64,000 nt of DNA from Cephalotrichum gorgonifer. Its lineage: Eukaryota; Ascomycota; Sordariomycetes; Microascales; Microascaceae. The notes under the pieces are model-generated. The model saw nothing but the letters and a program-made list of their open reading frames with translations. It did not search any database and was not told where the DNA came from. The DNA lies in assembly GCA_900312665.1 (NCBI GenBank), contig ONZQ02000005.1:2149077-2213076 (forward strand). Reading direction: 5' to 3'. This document shows positions 53,866 to 64,000 of this stretch, one piece after another (positions within the stretch are counted from its first letter, which is position 1; each line of letters opens with the position of its first letter). A program made the position numbers and the translations under genes.

Positions 53866-55457
53866 TCAGGACGCAGCAACAGAAATACCAACCGCAGCGG
53901 GCGCGGTATCCGGCGCGTCGAGTGTCTTGTCGCAAACCGCGGCAATCTCAACATCCACAGCAGTGGGCGCAGGTGCGCTAGCCGCAGGCGTGGTCTCCTT
54001 AACGTCGACCGTCTCGGTGCTAACCGCAGCAACGGGTGCGGGCGTGCTAGCCTCAGGCGTCGTCTCCGGTGCGTCGAACGTCTCGGTGCTGGCTGCAACA
54101 ACATCAACCGCTGCAGCGGCGGGCGCAGGCGTGCTAGTCGCGGGCGTGGTCTCCGGAGCATCAATCGTCTCGGTGCTAACGACAGGGGCGGGCGCAGGCG
54201 TGCTAGCATCGGGCGTGGTCTCCGGTGCGTCACGCGTCTCTGCGCTAACCGCAGCAACGGGCGCAGGCGTGCTAGTCGCGGGCGTCATCTTCGGAGCGCC
54301 GAGCGTCTTGGCGCTAAGCTGATACCCAAGCGCAGTGACACCCTCCGTGTCGTTGAGGCCCCACGCGTTGGCGCTCTCGTCGTGGACCGTCGTCCGGCGC
54401 AGGTCGCGGCGGTACTTACCCGCGAAAGAGCCGCTCATGGCGCGGTGCAGGGTGGCGCGGTTATCCCACATGACCATGTCGCCCGGCTGCTCCCAGTCGA
54501 AGGTGTACACGTACTTTGGCTGCGTGACGTGCTTGTTGAGAGTATCGCGCAGTTTGACGGACTCGTCGTCGGACAGACCCTCGATGTGGTGGAGGTGGGC
54601 GCCGACGTAGAGGTTCACGCGGCCGCTGCCCTCGTGGATCTGGGCGAGGCGGTGGCGGGCAAAGGGGAACTTGGTGGGGTCCAGGTCCTTGAAGTACTCC
54701 GGGGACCCGAGCTTGCGGGACTGCGCGAGGGTGTGGCATCCCACGTAGTTGTTCTTGACGAGGTCCTTCTTCAGGGAGTCGGGGAGCTCGACGAAGGCGG
54801 TGCGGGTGTCAGCGAACTCTGTGGAGCCGCCGGTGCCCTTGGGGGGCAGCTCTACGGCGCGGAGGAGGGAGAAGCTGGCTCGGCGGAAGTTGTAGCTGGA
54901 GTCGGTGTGGAAGAGTTGGTTGCCCTAGGAGGGAAAAGAATTAGATTATGCGCGACAAGGGGGTCAGGCGTGGCAAGACACAATCGTTCCCCATGTGTCC
55001 GGTCGGTATCGACTTACTCGGTTAGTGTGAGCACGAGTGCTATTAGGGTCGAGGATAGAGCCGTCATCGGCGATGTTTCCGGCGTCAAAAAGCTCCAGGT
55101 ACTCGTATCGTAGCTTACGGTCGCCTGTGATGAAGCGCTTGATGTTATCCAGCTCACCCAGCCTCCAGGAGAACTCGACATGGCCCTTGTCGTCTAGACC
55201 AGTATTGCGGAAGACGCAGAAGCCATACTGGAGGTGGTAGTCGAGCGTTAGCAAGAAAGATTACAAAATATAGGGAGATGTAGAAGAGCTCAGGGCATGA
55301 TGTGGCTCACCTTGTTGGCGGCACGGGTTATCTCCCGGACCGCGTCATCGTCGAGGTTGTTCCAGTCCTGGACCTGGATCTCAGCCCCAAAAGTAGGGTG
55401 GAGAGGCTTCACCGTGACCTTGGTGAATGAGGTATCAATATATAGGACACCGGCCAT
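53866..55457 (-). CDS. TauD/TfdA-type 2-oxoglutarate dioxygenase with repetitive C-terminal tail
   Basis: The complement model joins 53866-54924, 55018-55227 and 55311-55457, giving 471 residues. The catalytic domain (residues about 10-310) has the iron ligands His125-x-Asp127 in LFHTDSSYNFRR and the distal His279 in NRATLHRAM. An arginine cluster for 2-oxoglutarate follows (RRDLRRTT). YVYTFDWEQPGDMVMWDNRA is the typical TauD core. Fungal relatives are annotated as taurine- or 2,4-D-type dioxygenases; substrates are mostly unknown. The odd part is a tail from about residue 325: five or six imperfect units of 23 or 29 residues built around APETTPxASTPAP and STETxD. Ordinary members end near residue 300-350. 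No signal or membrane segment was seen; the tail looks disordered. Confidence 0.87.
53869..54310 (-). repeat. Coding minisatellite in the dioxygenase tail
   Basis: Imperfect tandem units of about 69 and 87 bases encode the APETTP-type tail of the TauD-type protein. On the + strand they show as recurring GGCGTGGTCTCCGGAGCATC-like and GTGCTAGCCGCAGGCG-like blocks. All unit lengths are multiples of three, so the frame is kept. Confidence 0.85.
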
Positions 55458-56112
55458 TGTGGCGGTACGGGCGTGACACAGTAAGCAATGAATGAAAAGG
55501 GCCCCTGGTTATAGCTTGAAGGTAGAAAATAGCCCGTGAGATGATGAGGCGGAGGGGTGAGGCTGCGTGCGGCGATGAAGGAAATCGGAGGGAGACGCTC
55601 TGGTTCAAATCGTCAGGGACACCTAGAGCCACGAATATATACTATTACTAGTTTCCACTAGAGGGTGACGTAGATAGGTATGTATGTAAATATATATAGT
55701 TGAGGAAGGCAACTTGTCTGGGTTCGGTTTGGGAACAAAATGTGGGCGTGAGTATCCACCCACTCGCCCGGTAACTCGAGCGCTGCTCCCGAAACTTGTA
55801 TTCTAGCGTCTGTAATGGGCATCTCCACTTCTTACCCTCATTCCCTCGGCATCTGGTGGGGTTGTCTTGTCAATTTTGGTTGCTTAGTGGAGACGCTTAA
55901 ACTCGTCTGTTGACTACATTGGACGGGCCCGCCTCTCATGTTTGGGGGAGGGAGGCCCCTCGTCGCGCTTCGGCCCCTCACCTCCGCACACTATGCCACG
56001 TCTGTGTCGCCTCTGGGCCCTGAGCATATTAAGTGCCGTGTCGCGGAGAGACGGGGAGGAAAACATAGGCCAGCTCCGAGCAAAGAGGGGGGTGGGGGGA
56101 TACGCTTGAGGA

Positions 56113-56310
56113 GGGGAAGGGTCGGCTCTTCAGTTCAATTTCTAAATTACAAATAATAGGAGTCTGTGATTGGAAACAAACAAGTGCCGCGCTATGGAGA
56201 GTCGTGGACGCGGTCAAGGATGGGCTACAAGGGGGTGAGAAGATGGGGTCAAGGAAGGGAAGGGATCGGCTCTTCGTGTTGGAATTAGAAATCGGGGTCT
56301 TTGATTGGAG
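56113..56310 (+). repeat. Imperfect direct repeat, two copies
   Basis: Copies at about 56113-56178 and 56257-56310 share GGGAAGGG(A)TCGGCTCTTC and then a GTCTGTGATTGGA/GTCTTTGATTGGA segment, spaced similarly. Origin and role are unknown. Confidence 0.65.
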
Positions 56311-57239
56311 AAAAACGGCATGGATAGAGGCCTTTGTGTCGCACTCGTCTATGTGATGTATCCATACCAGCCGACACCGCAACCCCAACCCCCCCTATCC
56401 AGCAGACAGGATATGTATGTTTGACCCCTCCCCTGCAAGCTGACATGAATTTGTGCAATCGTCCGCCAAGAAGCGCCAAAGGAACAAGTATACTAGCAGA
56501 AAAAAACCCAGACCAGCCTGGTAACCTCTCCCCTCGTGACAGTCTTCAGCCAACCACGTCACGGTCGGAACGGGTCTCGGCCGGCATCCCCGCACAGAAG
56601 CTCTGGCCCCGCTTGTCTCCACACCTTTCGTCCGCGTCTTTCCCCGAGACCTCCCTTCGCCAAGTTTGTCTCAGAAACAGCCAACCAGATTCGGCGAGCA
56701 TTCATCCCTGTGAGCCCGCGCACCTTGGGCCCCCCACGTTTCTCCACAACCCCAACCGTCTTGTCCTTTTTTCCCACAGCCCTTTTCCGCGTCTCTCCCC
56801 GATGTTCTTATCCTTATGGTTTATGGGGTACTTGAATGCGCGATTCGGCTTTGTCCCGTCTCTTAACCGGCCCATCTCTCATTAGGATGAGCGGATAAGC
56901 ATATGGGTAGGATCTTCTTACTTAATCCTTCCTCGCCCCGATGCAAAGAAGTCTGAACCACCGGCCTCTTGGGCTGAGGATATGGACCCGCTAGCTTCCT
57001 GCCCGTCCCGTCCATGGCGTATCTTCCGGTGGACATCTTCCTGGGCACGAAACCGGGGTAAGAAGAAAGAAGACAAGCTACTGTTCCAAATGCGCTAGCG
57101 CGTCTTACCCCGCATTTCCAGTATTTTCTGGGGAAACAAAATTGGGGTGTGAGATTTAGTAGCTTGCAAGTGGCCCATTGCGAGTACGCCACACACACAT
57201 CCATGCCGCCGGTAATAGTAAATGTCCGATAAACACAGT

Positions 57240-57480
57240 CTCCTTTTTTGCCCTTTGGTATTTCCCTTTCTCTTCTTTCCATACTTGGACTCTATTATTT
57301 TCTCCGACTCGGGAGATGGGTGTGCTTCTTGTTCTGCTTTCTAGTGCATGAGGGTAGCTCAATTCTATATAATCCCATCTCCGTGTCCCTCGTCCACGTA
57401 TCGGCTCTCCTCCATTTTCCCTTATCCCATTTAAGCTCTTACCCCCTTCTCCCGGAACGGTGATCAATCGTTCTTTGACA
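57240..57480 (+). promoter_or_regulatory. Pyrimidine-rich promoter tract
   Basis: A C/T-rich stretch with a TATATAAT sequence near 57366, ending about 85 bases before the start of the MFS transporter gene; typical of filamentous fungal promoters. A GA run lies at about 57518-57531 in the leader. Confidence 0.5.
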
Positions 57481-57564
57481 AGTACTTGGGCGACGCCCGC
57501 AAGACAAGATCCCCCCGAGAGAGAGAGAGACGATCATCAACCTCTCCCCCCAAAATAATCCAAG

Positions 57565-59410
57565 ATGGCGGTGGCAGCGAGCGACACGACGCCGAACCTC
57601 GCCACGCGCGAGAACCTCACGACATGGCACCGCTACATCCGCACAATCATCTTCTGCGCCATCGTCTCCACCGCCACCCTCCAGTACGGCCTCGACATAT
57701 CCATCATCAACGCCGCCCAGGCCCTCAAGGGCTTCCTCAAGGTCTTCGGCCACCCGAACCCCAAGGCGCCCCAGGGCTACGGCATCGCGCCCTCGTTCCA
57801 GCAGTCCATCACCAGCCTCATGAACGTCGGCGTCATCGTCGGATCCTTCTCCCTCGACTTCTTCTCCCAGCACCTGGGCCGCAGGAGGTGCTTCATCGTG
57901 GGCTCGCTGGCGGGCATCGGCGCGAACTTGATCCTCATCCTCGCTACGAATAAGAGCGCCATCATCTTTGCGCGTTTCCTCTTCGGTGTCTCCAATGGTC
58001 TTTATATCGGATTTACGAGCATCTACATCTCGGAGGCGTCACCGTCGCATCTTCGTGGTTCGCTGGTCACCTTCGTGCAGGTGTCCGTGTGCATCGGCAC
58101 CGTCATCGGCGCAGTCGTCAACAACGCGACGAAGCACTTCGAGTCCCGCCTCTCCTACCAGATCCCCCTCTTCACCCTCTTCGTCATACCCGTCTTCTGC
58201 ATGATCATGCCCTTCTTCATCCCCGAGTCCCCCCGCTGGCTCCTTCTCAAGGGCCGCCGCGAGGAGGCCCGGACGCACCTGTACCGCATGCGGGGGTCCT
58301 CCTTCCCCGCCGAGCTCATCGACGCCGAGATGGTCGCCATCGAGGAGGCCATCGAGGCCGAGAAGGAGAACACGATCCGAGGCTGGGGCGCCCTCCGCCT
58401 CATGTTCAGCGATGCCGAGCGCCGCCGGACGCTGCTGACCATCGCCAGCGGCACAATGCACGGGGCGTCTGGCTTCCCCTTCATCTCGAGTTACAAGACG
58501 TACTTCTTCCAGATCGCGGGATCTCAGAGGCCGTTCGTCGACTCTATTATCGTTACCACTGTGTCCCTCATCGGGGCCGTCTCTGGCGTTTTCCTCAACC
58601 GCTTCGTGGGACGTCGCCCCCTTCTGATATTTGGATTCAGTGTCCAGGCAATTCTCATGCTTGTCATTGGCGTTGTGTGGACCGTCAGCCCGGGTACCAT
58701 CACCACTGGCAAAGTCATCGTCGCCATGGTTATCATCTTCCAGTGCCTGTACGCTTGCATCGTCGGTCCAGTCTCGTGGGTCGTCGCCAGCGAGGTCCCC
58801 AGTACCCGTCTGCGGGCCACGACTTTCGGTCTTGGTAACGGTGTTGGCTTCCTCGCCTACTTCTTGATTGCCTTCACTACACCTTACTTCATCAACCCGG
58901 AGGCTCTAAACATTGGTCCAAAGGGTTTGTCATTCTCTCGCCCCCTCTGCCGTCGAATATCCTCGTTTCCCTTTCCCATGGGAATATCTCGCAGCTAACA
59001 TAATAATCTGGCAGTTGGTTATATCTGGCTCGGATCCAACCTAATCACCGCCACCTTCATCTTCTTCTTCCTTCCGGTAAGCATCGCTAAGAACTCCCCA
59101 GTCCCACAGAAGAGATCTCGTTGCTAACCTCGCTCTTCGACACAGGAAACTCACCGCCGCTCTCTCGAAAACATCGATGAGATGTTCTACAACAAGGTCC
59201 CCGCCCGCAAGTTCAAGAGTACGGTCCCCATAACATCGCTTTTATATCGTCTCTTTTCCCTCCGTGTGGACGAAGTGGCTAATTCTTTGTACAGGCTACC
59301 AGTGCACAGGTGTTGTCCAGGTTGCCGAGGAAGGCGAGAAGTCTCTGACGATCGAGTCCGACTCCGGCGCGACCTCGCAACATCAGGAGCGACCCAGCCG
59401 GGAGACTTAG
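57565..59410 (+). CDS. MFS sugar-porter transporter
   Basis: The model joins 57565-58924, 59015-59076, 59146-59218 and 59295-59410, giving 536 residues with about twelve predicted membrane helices. Sugar-porter family (PF00083) motifs are present: LGRRRCFIVGS after helix 2, ARFLFGVSNGLYIGFTSIYI and SEASPSHLRGSL. FFIPESPRWLLLKGRREEAR and NRFVGRRPLL follow, and the post-helix-12 motif PETHRRSLENIDEMF replaces PETKGxxLEE. That last motif is joined correctly by the splice at 59076/59146. A 35-residue hydrophilic tail follows. It should sit in the plasma membrane and carry a hexose, a disaccharide or a related polyol; the substrate is not evident. The next gene on the same strand encodes a Zn2Cys6 regulator. 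Confidence 0.92.
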
Positions 59411-60209
59411 TTTCTCGATCTGAATTATTTTGTCTTCGTGATCTTCGCCATATACGATTTTAGCGGCGCCACTTGGAACACCCAGTGGGGAGGAGGTGGG
59501 AAGGAGGGCAGCGGGATTGTAGCCTCTGCGTTTGTGGGACTATCTGTAGACATCAACCTGGATCGATTGTTACTCGTTGTTGCCTGTACTGTCTCTGATG
59601 CTGGAAGGGAGGAGGTGATCGTAGCAGGGAGCCCTCGTGAATGACCGAGGAAGGTCGGCAGCTGTGCGTCCTGGTTTGGCATGTCCAGAAGCGTAGCGTT
59701 AAATATTACCTAGGTATAATAGTAAATTCGGAGGAGTTGAACTTCGGGAACAGTAAGATATTCGTACTGAACACATGTGTATCCGCTGTATTGGAACGAA
59801 CTATTGTTAAACTTTTAGCACAAAAGGACTTCGACCGCACAGGTAAGTACGTGCCAAGGAAAGAGGCGCAAGAAGGGAGAGGAGGAGCTCGAGTACCATA
59901 CCCAATCCATGAGACTTGATTCGTAATGAGGCCCAGAGAATTTAGGTTTCTGGGGTATGCGAGGTGGCTAGCTACTTCGGGTTAGAGTCTCACGTCTGTT
60001 CTGCCCGTTCGGTAACCCATCCTTCTGGAGTCTGGGTTCGGCAGTTTAACCCCTCCTCTCTCTCCCTGTCTCGTGCCTCCTCCAATGAATTGTGTCAACT
60101 CACTGAAGCGTTTACACCAGAGATAGAGCAAAAAGAAGATAGCTGCAGAAACGGCAGTTAACTAACGGAACGAACGGAAAGCACGGCATCTCAATTCGAG
60201 TAACACAAC
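59411..60209. other. Intergenic, no gene seen
   Basis: 3' sequence of the transporter gene and promoter of the Zn2Cys6 gene. Short frames without domains. Confidence 0.6.
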
Positions 60210-62835
60210 ATGAATAACTCCGCACCACCGATATTCTACACCGGCCCTCCACTCATGCCTATGCGCCTGTCTCCCCCGTCCCCAACTCCAAGGAATGCAG
60301 CCCCACCACCGTCGATTTCGACGACCCAAAACCCCGCCAACCCACGTCGCCCGTCCGATACCGGCATGAATGACGAGGGCAGCCCACACTCGACTCATCG
60401 ACGTTTGTCTTCGACCGGCGGCCCCGACTCCGCCCCTGACCCCGCTGCCGCGAGAGTCCCCGCGATGACCGGCGTGGCGGCCCCGTACGTGCGCCGCAAA
60501 CGCGCCATCGCCGCCTGTCAGTTCTGTCGTCTCCGAAAGACGAAATGCGACAATGTGCGCCCGGTGTGCGGTTCGTGCCGCCACCACCAGGCGCGGTGCG
60601 TCTACACCGACGGCTCGGAGGGGGGCGGGCCGCAAGCCGGGCTCGACGAGGCTGCGGCCAGGCACGGTGAGGTCCTCGAGCGGCTGGATGACATCCGGAA
60701 TCTGCTGGCGGCTCGAGTAGCACCGTCGCCTGATGCGCGCAGTAGCGGCGCGGGTTCCGAGATGGGGTCGCACCTATCTGGGTTCAGTAATCTCGCCAGG
60801 GGCAGCATTGATCGTGAGAGTAGTGGTGCTGGAGGCGGTGCTGTTGATACGGAGAGTGTGTCTGACCGTCAACCGTCGTCATCTGCCTCGCCTTCGGCTT
60901 ATCTCCAGTACACAAAGTGCGAGTCGATCCTCAAGTGGCCCGTCCTCAGTGACGTCATGACTGAGGAGGACGCTGCTATCGACTCTTTCGTTTTCGACGC
61001 GCACGTGCGCGGGGACGGCGAAGAATATGAAGAAGTAGTCCGCATGTCTGCTGCAGGTTCGGCATCGCCGGCTTCGTCCCGTGATGCGGGCAGTGGCGCT
61101 TTCCGGCAGCCTAAGGCGACACAGTTGTTCGGGAGGGGTGTACAAGAGGGGGCTTTCGTCATGCTATGCCAGAAATTCCTCGCGCTGGTGGACTGTCGAA
61201 ATCCAATCATGGACGCCCGCGATCTACTCGTGTACGCGAGGTCCGTGGCGGAGGATGGACTAGGCTGGGATGCGAAATCTTGCGTAGTGGTAAGCCCCGA
61301 CTCCATCTCGCCACCTCCTACCAACCATATCTAGGACATGCTCAGGCTTCGATTCATGATATGCACCATGACATAACAGGACACATTCTCACACTGACAT
61401 CTTTAAGCTCCTTGCCTGCGCACTGGCGAGCTACTCTCGCGCGTGGAAACCCCCACCCTTTATCCGCACTTCGCCGTCCCCGACCGTGCGCCGTGACTCG
61501 GCAGTACCCCCCGACGTCATGGCGGAGTCGGACGACGAGGCCGCCGAGGCCTATTTTGAGGCCGCTCAGAGACGACTTGGGTGTCTGGGGACGTCGCTCA
61601 TCGACATTCAGTGCTACTATTACGCGTCTCTCTGTGAGAGGTTTGCCTTCCGGCCGCTGCAGGCTTGGATGTATCTACAGCAAGCGGCCACGCGGCTGCG
61701 TGTTCACCACATAGAGCGTCAGTGGGAAGAGAACCGTCGTCAAACGGGTGGCCAGGATGGCTACCGTGTGGAGCCTAGATGTTCCACCGCCCGCCACCAC
61801 TTCGAACAGAGGGCATTCTGGACCATCCACAAGGCAGAGAGGTATATCTATCAACCACACAAAAGGTGGTTCCCTAAAGGGTGGTTCCCTGCTCGTCGCC
61901 CTAGTTATGTTGCGTTACTGATCATTCCATTCCTGATACCTCTAGGGAGTTCGCCACGGAGCTCGGCATCTCACTCGCCAGCGACCTTACGGGCTTCAAG
62001 TACCCTGAAGCCTTCCCCACCCCGCCGGAATCCGTGAATCACTTGACTGCCGTCGATGACGATGACGACAGTGATATGTCGGATGTGTTCTCACCCCGGC
62101 GAAACGAGTTTGTTTGGTTCTTTTATCTCGCTGAAATCTCACTCCGACGGACACTTGACGAGATTCTCTCCGTTATATACGAGAAGGGCGAGCAGTATTG
62201 GATTGAGAACGTCGATCTCGTCCTCAGACAGTATTACGAGTCTGAAAAGCAGATGGCCGACTGGTACGCATATCCATCGATTAACCGTCCATCACCTTCC
62301 CCGTCACGAGTCTCGCAGAAGCTAATCGAGAATGTCAAGGCAATTCCACCTCCCCCCAACAATGCGCTACGACCCAGCCTCCCAGCCAAACAACGAGATG
62401 GGCTACTACCTCGAGGGCCGCTTCGAGGAGTGGAACGAATGCATCCTCCGGCCCCTGGTCTACTATTGCCTGCACTACCCGCCCACTAAACCACCGACGC
62501 CATCCATCGTGGCCCTGGCACAGCGCGACATGACGCTCTGCGAGAACTGCATCCTGCGCTGCGCCAACCACGACCGCCACGGCGGCACGTGGGTGGTCCT
62601 GCGTCGGGCCTTCCGCTGCACGCTCATCATGCTGGCCGCCGTGGTCGCGGACGGGCCGCTTCGGCCGCCGGAGAATTGGCGAGAGCTGACGAGCACGTCC
62701 ATCGGGACATTTTCGAAATGGTCTGTGGGCGTCAGGGATCTGCAGCGGATGAGGAGGGTGTTGGAGCGGGTTTTCCGCGCGGTATGCGAGGTTGTCGCTA
62801 CTAGGATGCCGGTTGAGGGCAGGGGAGCGTGGTGA
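60210..62835 (+). CDS. Zn2Cys6 fungal transcription factor
   Basis: The model joins 60210-61289, 61408-61841, 61946-62263 and 62340-62835, giving 775 residues. A disordered Pro/Ser-rich N-terminus precedes a basic stretch (VRRKRAI). The zinc cluster follows, with Cys103, 106, 113, 120, 123 and 130 in ACQFCRLRKTKCD and VCGSCRHHQARC. A short helical linker (GEVLERLDDIRNLLA) may dimerise the protein. The middle and C-terminal parts carry regulator-domain segments such as ASLCERFAFRPLQAWMYLQQ and AFWTIHKAEREFATELGISL. The last intron was set so that MADW joins QFHLPPTMRYDP, a conserved block of this subfamily (W..LPP.MR.DP). It lies between a sugar-porter gene and a tannase-type gene, which could be its targets. 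A GGTGGTTCCCT duplication lies in intron 2. Confidence 0.9.
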
Positions 62836-63079
62836 AATTACGGGGATGTTTCTGTCATGTTTGTTTTGGCTCCGATAGTCGTCAGCCCCCTGCATGACTG
62901 CGCTGTAAGCCTGTACATTAAATATATAGTCTGGGCCGTCCTTTTATATTGCCATGATGTCTTGACACAGGCTCGGTTGAATATCATCAGGTTTCGTAAG
63001 CATCGGGACACAGACTGACACAGCCTGGAGAGACTCTAGACAAAGTCTTAATTCATAGCCTTTGACAAACGCTATCTAT

Positions 63080-64000
63080 TTACAGGGTGCAAGTCCAGTC
63101 CTCGGGGTTCTTAGGGTCCCCATTGAAACCCAGAACATTCCTCAGCGGATACTTGCAGTGAATCCTCTTGTAGTCCGTCTTGCCATCGACAACCCTACTT
63201 CCGATGACCGCCTCCGGAGCGACGCCCTCCTCTACCCACTTTACCATAGCCATCAGTACGTTCTCGGTGGGATCGAGACTCCCGTCCTGCTGGAAGTTGT
63301 TTCCTATGACACTGGCTCCACTCCCTCCCCGGCAGTGCGACATGCCACTGACACGGAAGTAGCGGTAGAAGTTGTCCAGTTCAGAGGATGACATGCTCAT
63401 CGTCCTCGACACCAAGTCGTAGTACCTATTCGAGGACGCGGACGAGATGAGAATGTCTTCCAGGCCGTGGTAGTGGAGTACCTTGGCGCCGCGGCTCGCC
63501 AGCTTCGAGAGGTCACCGGAATAGGTCCTCACGCCGGTCGGGTCGTTCTTGTAAGCGTAATCCCACTGCTCGGGCCCGAGGTTGGAGGTGTCGAGGTTGG
63601 GGTCGTTGTATAGGGCGTACTTGTACCAGTGGTCCGTGTACAGGAACTGCTGGGCCGTGTAGGCGCCGGCGATGAATGGCATGAAGCCGGGCGCGGGCTC
63701 GAGGCGCGGGTAGAGGTAGGTGCCGTTGAGGCCGTATAGGGGCGATAGGAACTGGCGGACCGTGTCGGCCTGCTTGCCGGTGATGCAGGTCGCGTTTGCG
63801 CCGGTGGTGTCGCCGGGCTTGCAGATCAGCGCCTCGGGCCGGAAGTTGCACATGCTCGGGTCCTCGAGGATGCCGTCGACGGCGCCGTCGAGGTGATCGC
63901 ACTGTGCCAGGAGCTCGGCGTCGATGGCGGCCCATGAGGAGGGCGGGGGGACGCCGTCGGGACCGACTGCGCTGATGATGGTGTGGAATCGCCCGGACCA
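63080..64000 (-). CDS. Tannase / feruloyl esterase, C-terminal part, cut by the window edge
   Basis: The frame is open from the window edge (64000) to a stop at 63080, 307 residues, so only the C-terminal part is visible. AQCDHLDGAVDGILEDPSMC is the calcium-binding-type loop of fungal tannases and FaeB-type feruloyl esterases (PF07519). HYHGLEDILIS carries the catalytic Asp and RVSGMSHCRGG the catalytic His with its partner Cys. The Ser nucleophile lies beyond the edge. The end NVLGFNGDPKNPEDWTCTL is normal for the family. It should be a secreted enzyme releasing gallate or ferulate from plant esters, but the signal peptide is not in view. This is the second tannase-family gene in the window and is not a close copy of the one at 14390-16167. 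Confidence 0.9.
   Translation of the reverse strand, partial: WSGRFHTIISAVGPDGVPPPSSWAAIDAELLAQCDHLDGAVDGILEDPSMCNFRPEALICKPGDTTGANATCITGKQADTVRQFLSPLYGLNGTYLYPRLEPAPGFMPFIAGAYTAQQFLYTDHWYKYALYNDPNLDTSNLGPEQWDYAYKNDPTGVRTYSGDLSKLASRGAKVLHYHGLEDILISSASSNRYYDLVSRTMSMSSSELDNFYRYFRVSGMSHCRGGSGASVIGNNFQQDGSLDPTENVLMAMVKWVEEGVAPEAVIGSRVVDGKTDYKRIHCKYPLRNVLGFNGDPKNPEDWTCTL

Larger units (their letters stand above)
55458..57564. other. Long divergent intergenic region
   Basis: 2.1 kb with no recognisable gene. It holds an imperfect direct repeat (56113-56178 and 56257-56310), listed separately, and the CT-rich promoter of the MFS gene at its right end. Confidence 0.5.

Noticed and set aside
53858..54322. 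A plus-strand frame encoding Val/Ala/Ser-rich repeats
   Set aside because: It is the antisense of the repetitive tail of the TauD-type gene. The repeat unit is a multiple of three, so all frames stay open; the minus-strand frame continues into a real catalytic domain.
1..64000. tRNA, rRNA, CRISPR arrays and intact transposons
   Set aside because: I looked for tRNA-like A/B boxes, long inverted or terminal repeats and spaced identical repeats and saw none I could support. A tRNAscan or repeat search would be decisive.

Overview
This window is nuclear DNA of a filamentous ascomycete (Pezizomycotina, most likely Sordariomycetes). Nearly all genes carry short spliceosomal introns of about 50-200 bases with GTAAGT-like donors, CTAAC/CTAAT branch sites and YAG acceptors. 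Exons are GC-rich and intergenic spacers are pyrimidine-rich. The gene content is typically fungal: Zn2Cys6 regulators, tannases, fungal STAND/NLR proteins, DUF4246 and Fta2-like proteins. I assigned 23 intact or edge-cut coding genes, one pseudogene and one gene fragment. Exon joints were worked out by eye from frame, splice consensus and family conservation, so they are models and not transcript evidence. No tRNA, rRNA, CRISPR array or intact transposon was seen.

Left part (1-26.7 kb): a sulfotransferase-fold P-loop protein, a secreted CE1 acetylxylan esterase, a 5'-nucleotidase-family metallophosphoesterase, a DUF4246 2OG-oxygenase-like protein, an Fta2/kinase-like protein, a tannase, the CDP-diacylglycerol synthase, a Rad26/ATRIP-like checkpoint protein, a GFA-family zinc protein and an alpha/beta hydrolase. 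This is mostly ordinary metabolic and housekeeping content.

Middle part (27-56 kb): an accessory region. It holds three STAND/NLR genes with three different architectures: patatin-NACHT-ankyrin, a helical N-terminus plus NACHT, and an unrecognised N-terminus plus NB-ARC-TPR. Between them lie an ETHE1-like metallo-beta-lactamase-fold protein, an SDR, a nucleoside deoxyribosyltransferase-like protein, a single-exon FAD/NAD(P) protein, a broken Zn2Cys6 regulator, a truncated CmcJ/AsaB-type gene, and a small secreted proprotein. That proprotein has an acidic pro-region, a Lys-Arg processing site and a basic six-cysteine C-terminus. The third NLR is divergent from a gene for an uncharacterised protein with a C-terminal membrane segment. 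A TauD-type dioxygenase with an unusual repetitive tail closes this part. The mixture of immune-type receptors, a candidate antimicrobial-type peptide and gene relics is the most interesting aspect of the window and may be a fungal non-self/defence island. That functional link is inference.

Right part (57-64 kb): a sugar-porter MFS transporter, a Zn2Cys6 regulator and the C-terminal part of a second tannase/feruloyl esterase cut by the window edge. These would fit local use of plant-wall phenolic esters and sugars.
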